Assembly: GCF_017654605.1 (NCBI RefSeq)
Contig: NZ_CP072113.1
Location: 248,001 to 312,000, forward strand
Direction of reading: 5' to 3'
Length of the DNA: 64,000 nucleotides
Origin: Yimella sp. cx-51
GTDB taxonomy: Bacteria > Actinomycetota > Actinomycetes > Actinomycetales > Dermatophilaceae
Of the stretch, positions 62,638 to 64,000 are shown in pieces. Position 1 is the stretch's first letter, and each line of letters opens with the position of its first letter. Under the pieces are notes generated by a model. The model was not told the origin of the DNA. It did not search any database and saw nothing but the letters and a program-made list of their open reading frames with translations. The translations under genes were made by a program, and so were the position numbers.

Positions 62638-64000
62638 ATGGCCACACTGGTTGCCGGCATCGATTCGTCCACCCAGTCCTGCAAGGTGTTGATCTGCGAC
62701 GCCGAGACCGGCGCGATCGTGCGCGAGGGCCGGGCCAAGCATCCCGACGGCACCCAGGTCGATCCGGCGCACTGGTGGTCAGCCCTGCAAGAGGCGATCG
62801 ACGCCGCCGGTGGCCTGGACGACGTCGCGGCGGTGAGTGTCGGTGGTCAACAGCACGGAATGGTCGTGCTCGACTCCGCCGGCGAGGTGATCCGTCCGGC
62901 GATGCTGTGGAACGACACCAGCTCGGCGGACGCCGCCGCCACCCTGGTGGAGGAACTGGGTGCGCAGGCATGGGCCGAAGCCGTGGGGACCGTGCCGGTC
63001 GCCTCGCTGACTGTGGCCAAGCTGCGGTGGCTGGCCGACCACGAACCCCAGAACGCTGCTCGCGTCGCTGCCGTCTGCCTGCCGCACGACTGGCTGAGCT
63101 GGAAGCTCGCCGGAGCGACCGATCTGGAAGCGCTGTTCACCGACCGGTCGGACGTCTCGGGCACCGGCTACTGGTCGCCGGCCACCGGTGACTACCGCCG
63201 CGACCTGGTGCAGCAGGCACTCGGGCACGACGTCGTGCTGCCCCGTGTGCTTGCACCTAACGAATCGGGCGGCGCCCTCGCGTACGGCAATTCGACCGCC
63301 GTGATCGGCCCAGGCGCAGGCGACAATGCGGCCGCCGCCCTGGGTCTGGGCATGACACCCGGTGATGTCGCCGTCTCCATCGGCACCTCCGGCGTCGTGT
63401 CGGCAATCAGCCAGAACGTGGCGGCAGACTCCTCGGGTTCGGTGGCGGGTTTCGCCGATGCCACCGGAGAGTTCCTGCCGCTGGCCGTCACGCTCAACGC
63501 CGCACGAGTGCTCGACGCCGCTGCCAAGATGCTCCGTGTCGACCACGCGCGTCTGGCCGAACTCGCCCTCGAAGCACCCCGCGGATGCGACGGCCTCGTC
63601 CTGGTGCCTTACCTGGAGGGGGAGCGCACGCCCAACAAGCCGCACTCCACCGGTGCGGTGCACGGGCTGACTCTGCAGACGTCCACCCCCGCTCATTTCG
63701 CCCGGGCCGCCGTCGAAGGCATGCTGCTCGCGCTCGCCGACGGACTCGACGCGATGGTCGCCGAAGGCACTGTGGCGCAGCGGATTTCGCTGATCGGGGG
63801 CGGATCGAAGTCGGAGGCGGTACGTCGGATCGCCCCGTCGGTCTTCGGCCTCGACATTGTGGTGCCCCGCGAGGGGGAGTACGTCGCACTCGGCGCGGCC
63901 CGCCAAGCGGCATGGGTCTTGTCCGGAGAAGACCAGCCGCCGGTCTGGCCACTGGACGGAACGCAGATCTACGCGGCCACGGACGAGGATCTGGCTGCCA
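62638..64000 (+). CDS. xylB: xylulokinase (cut off by the window end)
   Basis: XylB phosphorylates D-xylulose to xylulose 5-phosphate for the pentose phosphate pathway. The first 454 codons are present and the stop lies beyond the window. The phosphate loop [12 protein letters not shown] (from residue 8), substrate motif VGGQQHGMV, catalytic Asp in [10 protein letters not shown] and the FGGY features ([10 protein letters not shown] and [21 protein letters not shown]) are all visible. ATG 62638 has AAGGAG six bases upstream. It forms an operon with xylA. Confidence 0.94.
   Translation, partial: MATLVAGIDSSTQSCKVLICDAETGAIVREGRAKHPDGTQVDPAHWWSALQEAIDAAGGLDDVAAVSVGGQQHGMVVLDSAGEVIRPAMLWNDTSSADAAATLVEELGAQAWAEAVGTVPVASLTVAKLRWLADHEPQNAARVAAVCLPHDWLSWKLAGATDLEALFTDRSDVSGTGYWSPATGDYRRDLVQQALGHDVVLPRVLAPNESGGALAYGNSTAVIGPGAGDNAAAALGLGMTPGDVAVSIGTSGVVSAISQNVAADSSGSVAGFADATGEFLPLAVTLNAARVLDAAAKMLRVDHARLAELALEAPRGCDGLVLVPYLEGERTPNKPHSTGAVHGLTLQTSTPAHFARAAVEGMLLALADGLDAMVAEGTVAQRISLIGGGSKSEAVRRIAPSVFGLDIVVPREGEYVALGAARQAAWVLSGEDQPPVWPLDGTQIYAATDEDLAA

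Overview
The window is high-GC actinobacterial DNA. This is shown by GTG starts, four-base ATGA/GTGA gene overlaps, an IdeR/DtxR-type iron box, an F420-dependent-reductase-like gene, Rsm22-type and SigE-type proteins and class III/V lanthipeptide genes. The order Micrococcales (something like Dermacoccaceae or Intrasporangiaceae) is a guess from gene content only.

Layout. 1-7.6 kb: tRNA-Ser, a GtrA protein, a TrcRS-like two-component system, and the glycerol genes glpD (left) and glpF-glpK (right). 7.6-12.5 kb: a five-gene siderophore uptake operon (siderophore-interacting reductase, binding protein, two permeases, ATPase) behind one iron box. 12.5-19.4 kb: ECF sigma factor plus putative anti-sigma, CorA, fumC, a frameshifted gene remnant, a transglutaminase-like protein, a TSUP exporter and a DUF1304 protein.

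19.7-39.0 kb: two lanthipeptide gene clusters side by side, the most notable part of the window. The first (28.7 down to 19.7 kb, minus strand) has the class V (lexapeptide/cacaoidin/pristinin) gene set: APH-fold kinase, HopA1-like protein, a 47-residue precursor too short for most gene callers, F420-dependent reductase, cysteine decarboxylase, an unknown LxmX-position protein, an M16 peptidase and an ABC exporter. No YcaO/TfuA gene is present, which argues against a thioamitide. The second (39.0 to 29.0 kb) is an AmfS/SapB-like class III cluster: LanKC synthetase, a 32-residue precursor, two sensor-kinase-like proteins (one lacking the phospho-acceptor histidine), a NarL-type regulator and a divergent heterodimeric ABC exporter.

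39.2-44.1 kb: a decayed integrative element in a tRNA-Arg gene, bounded by a 58-bp direct repeat. It carries low-GC unknown genes, a small paralogous family with one decayed copy, a dead IS256-family element and the C-terminal stump of a tyrosine integrase. 44.2-51.9 kb: housekeeping genes (metallophosphoesterase, peptide deformylase, PH-domain protein, Rsm22 methyltransferase, HTH regulator with MFS exporter, upp, tadA). 52-55.8 kb: a GAF-type regulator, a flavin monooxygenase-like protein and a frameshifted acetoin-reductase-like gene. 55.9-64 kb: a xylose locus with chvE-mmsA-mmsB monosaccharide transporter, ROK repressor, xylA and xylB (cut by the window end); a near-identical 23-bp operator candidate lies in front of both chvE and xylA.

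At least three kinds of long intergenic palindromes recur between genes. Positions were read by eye from the sequence; product names rest on motif recognition, not on a database search.
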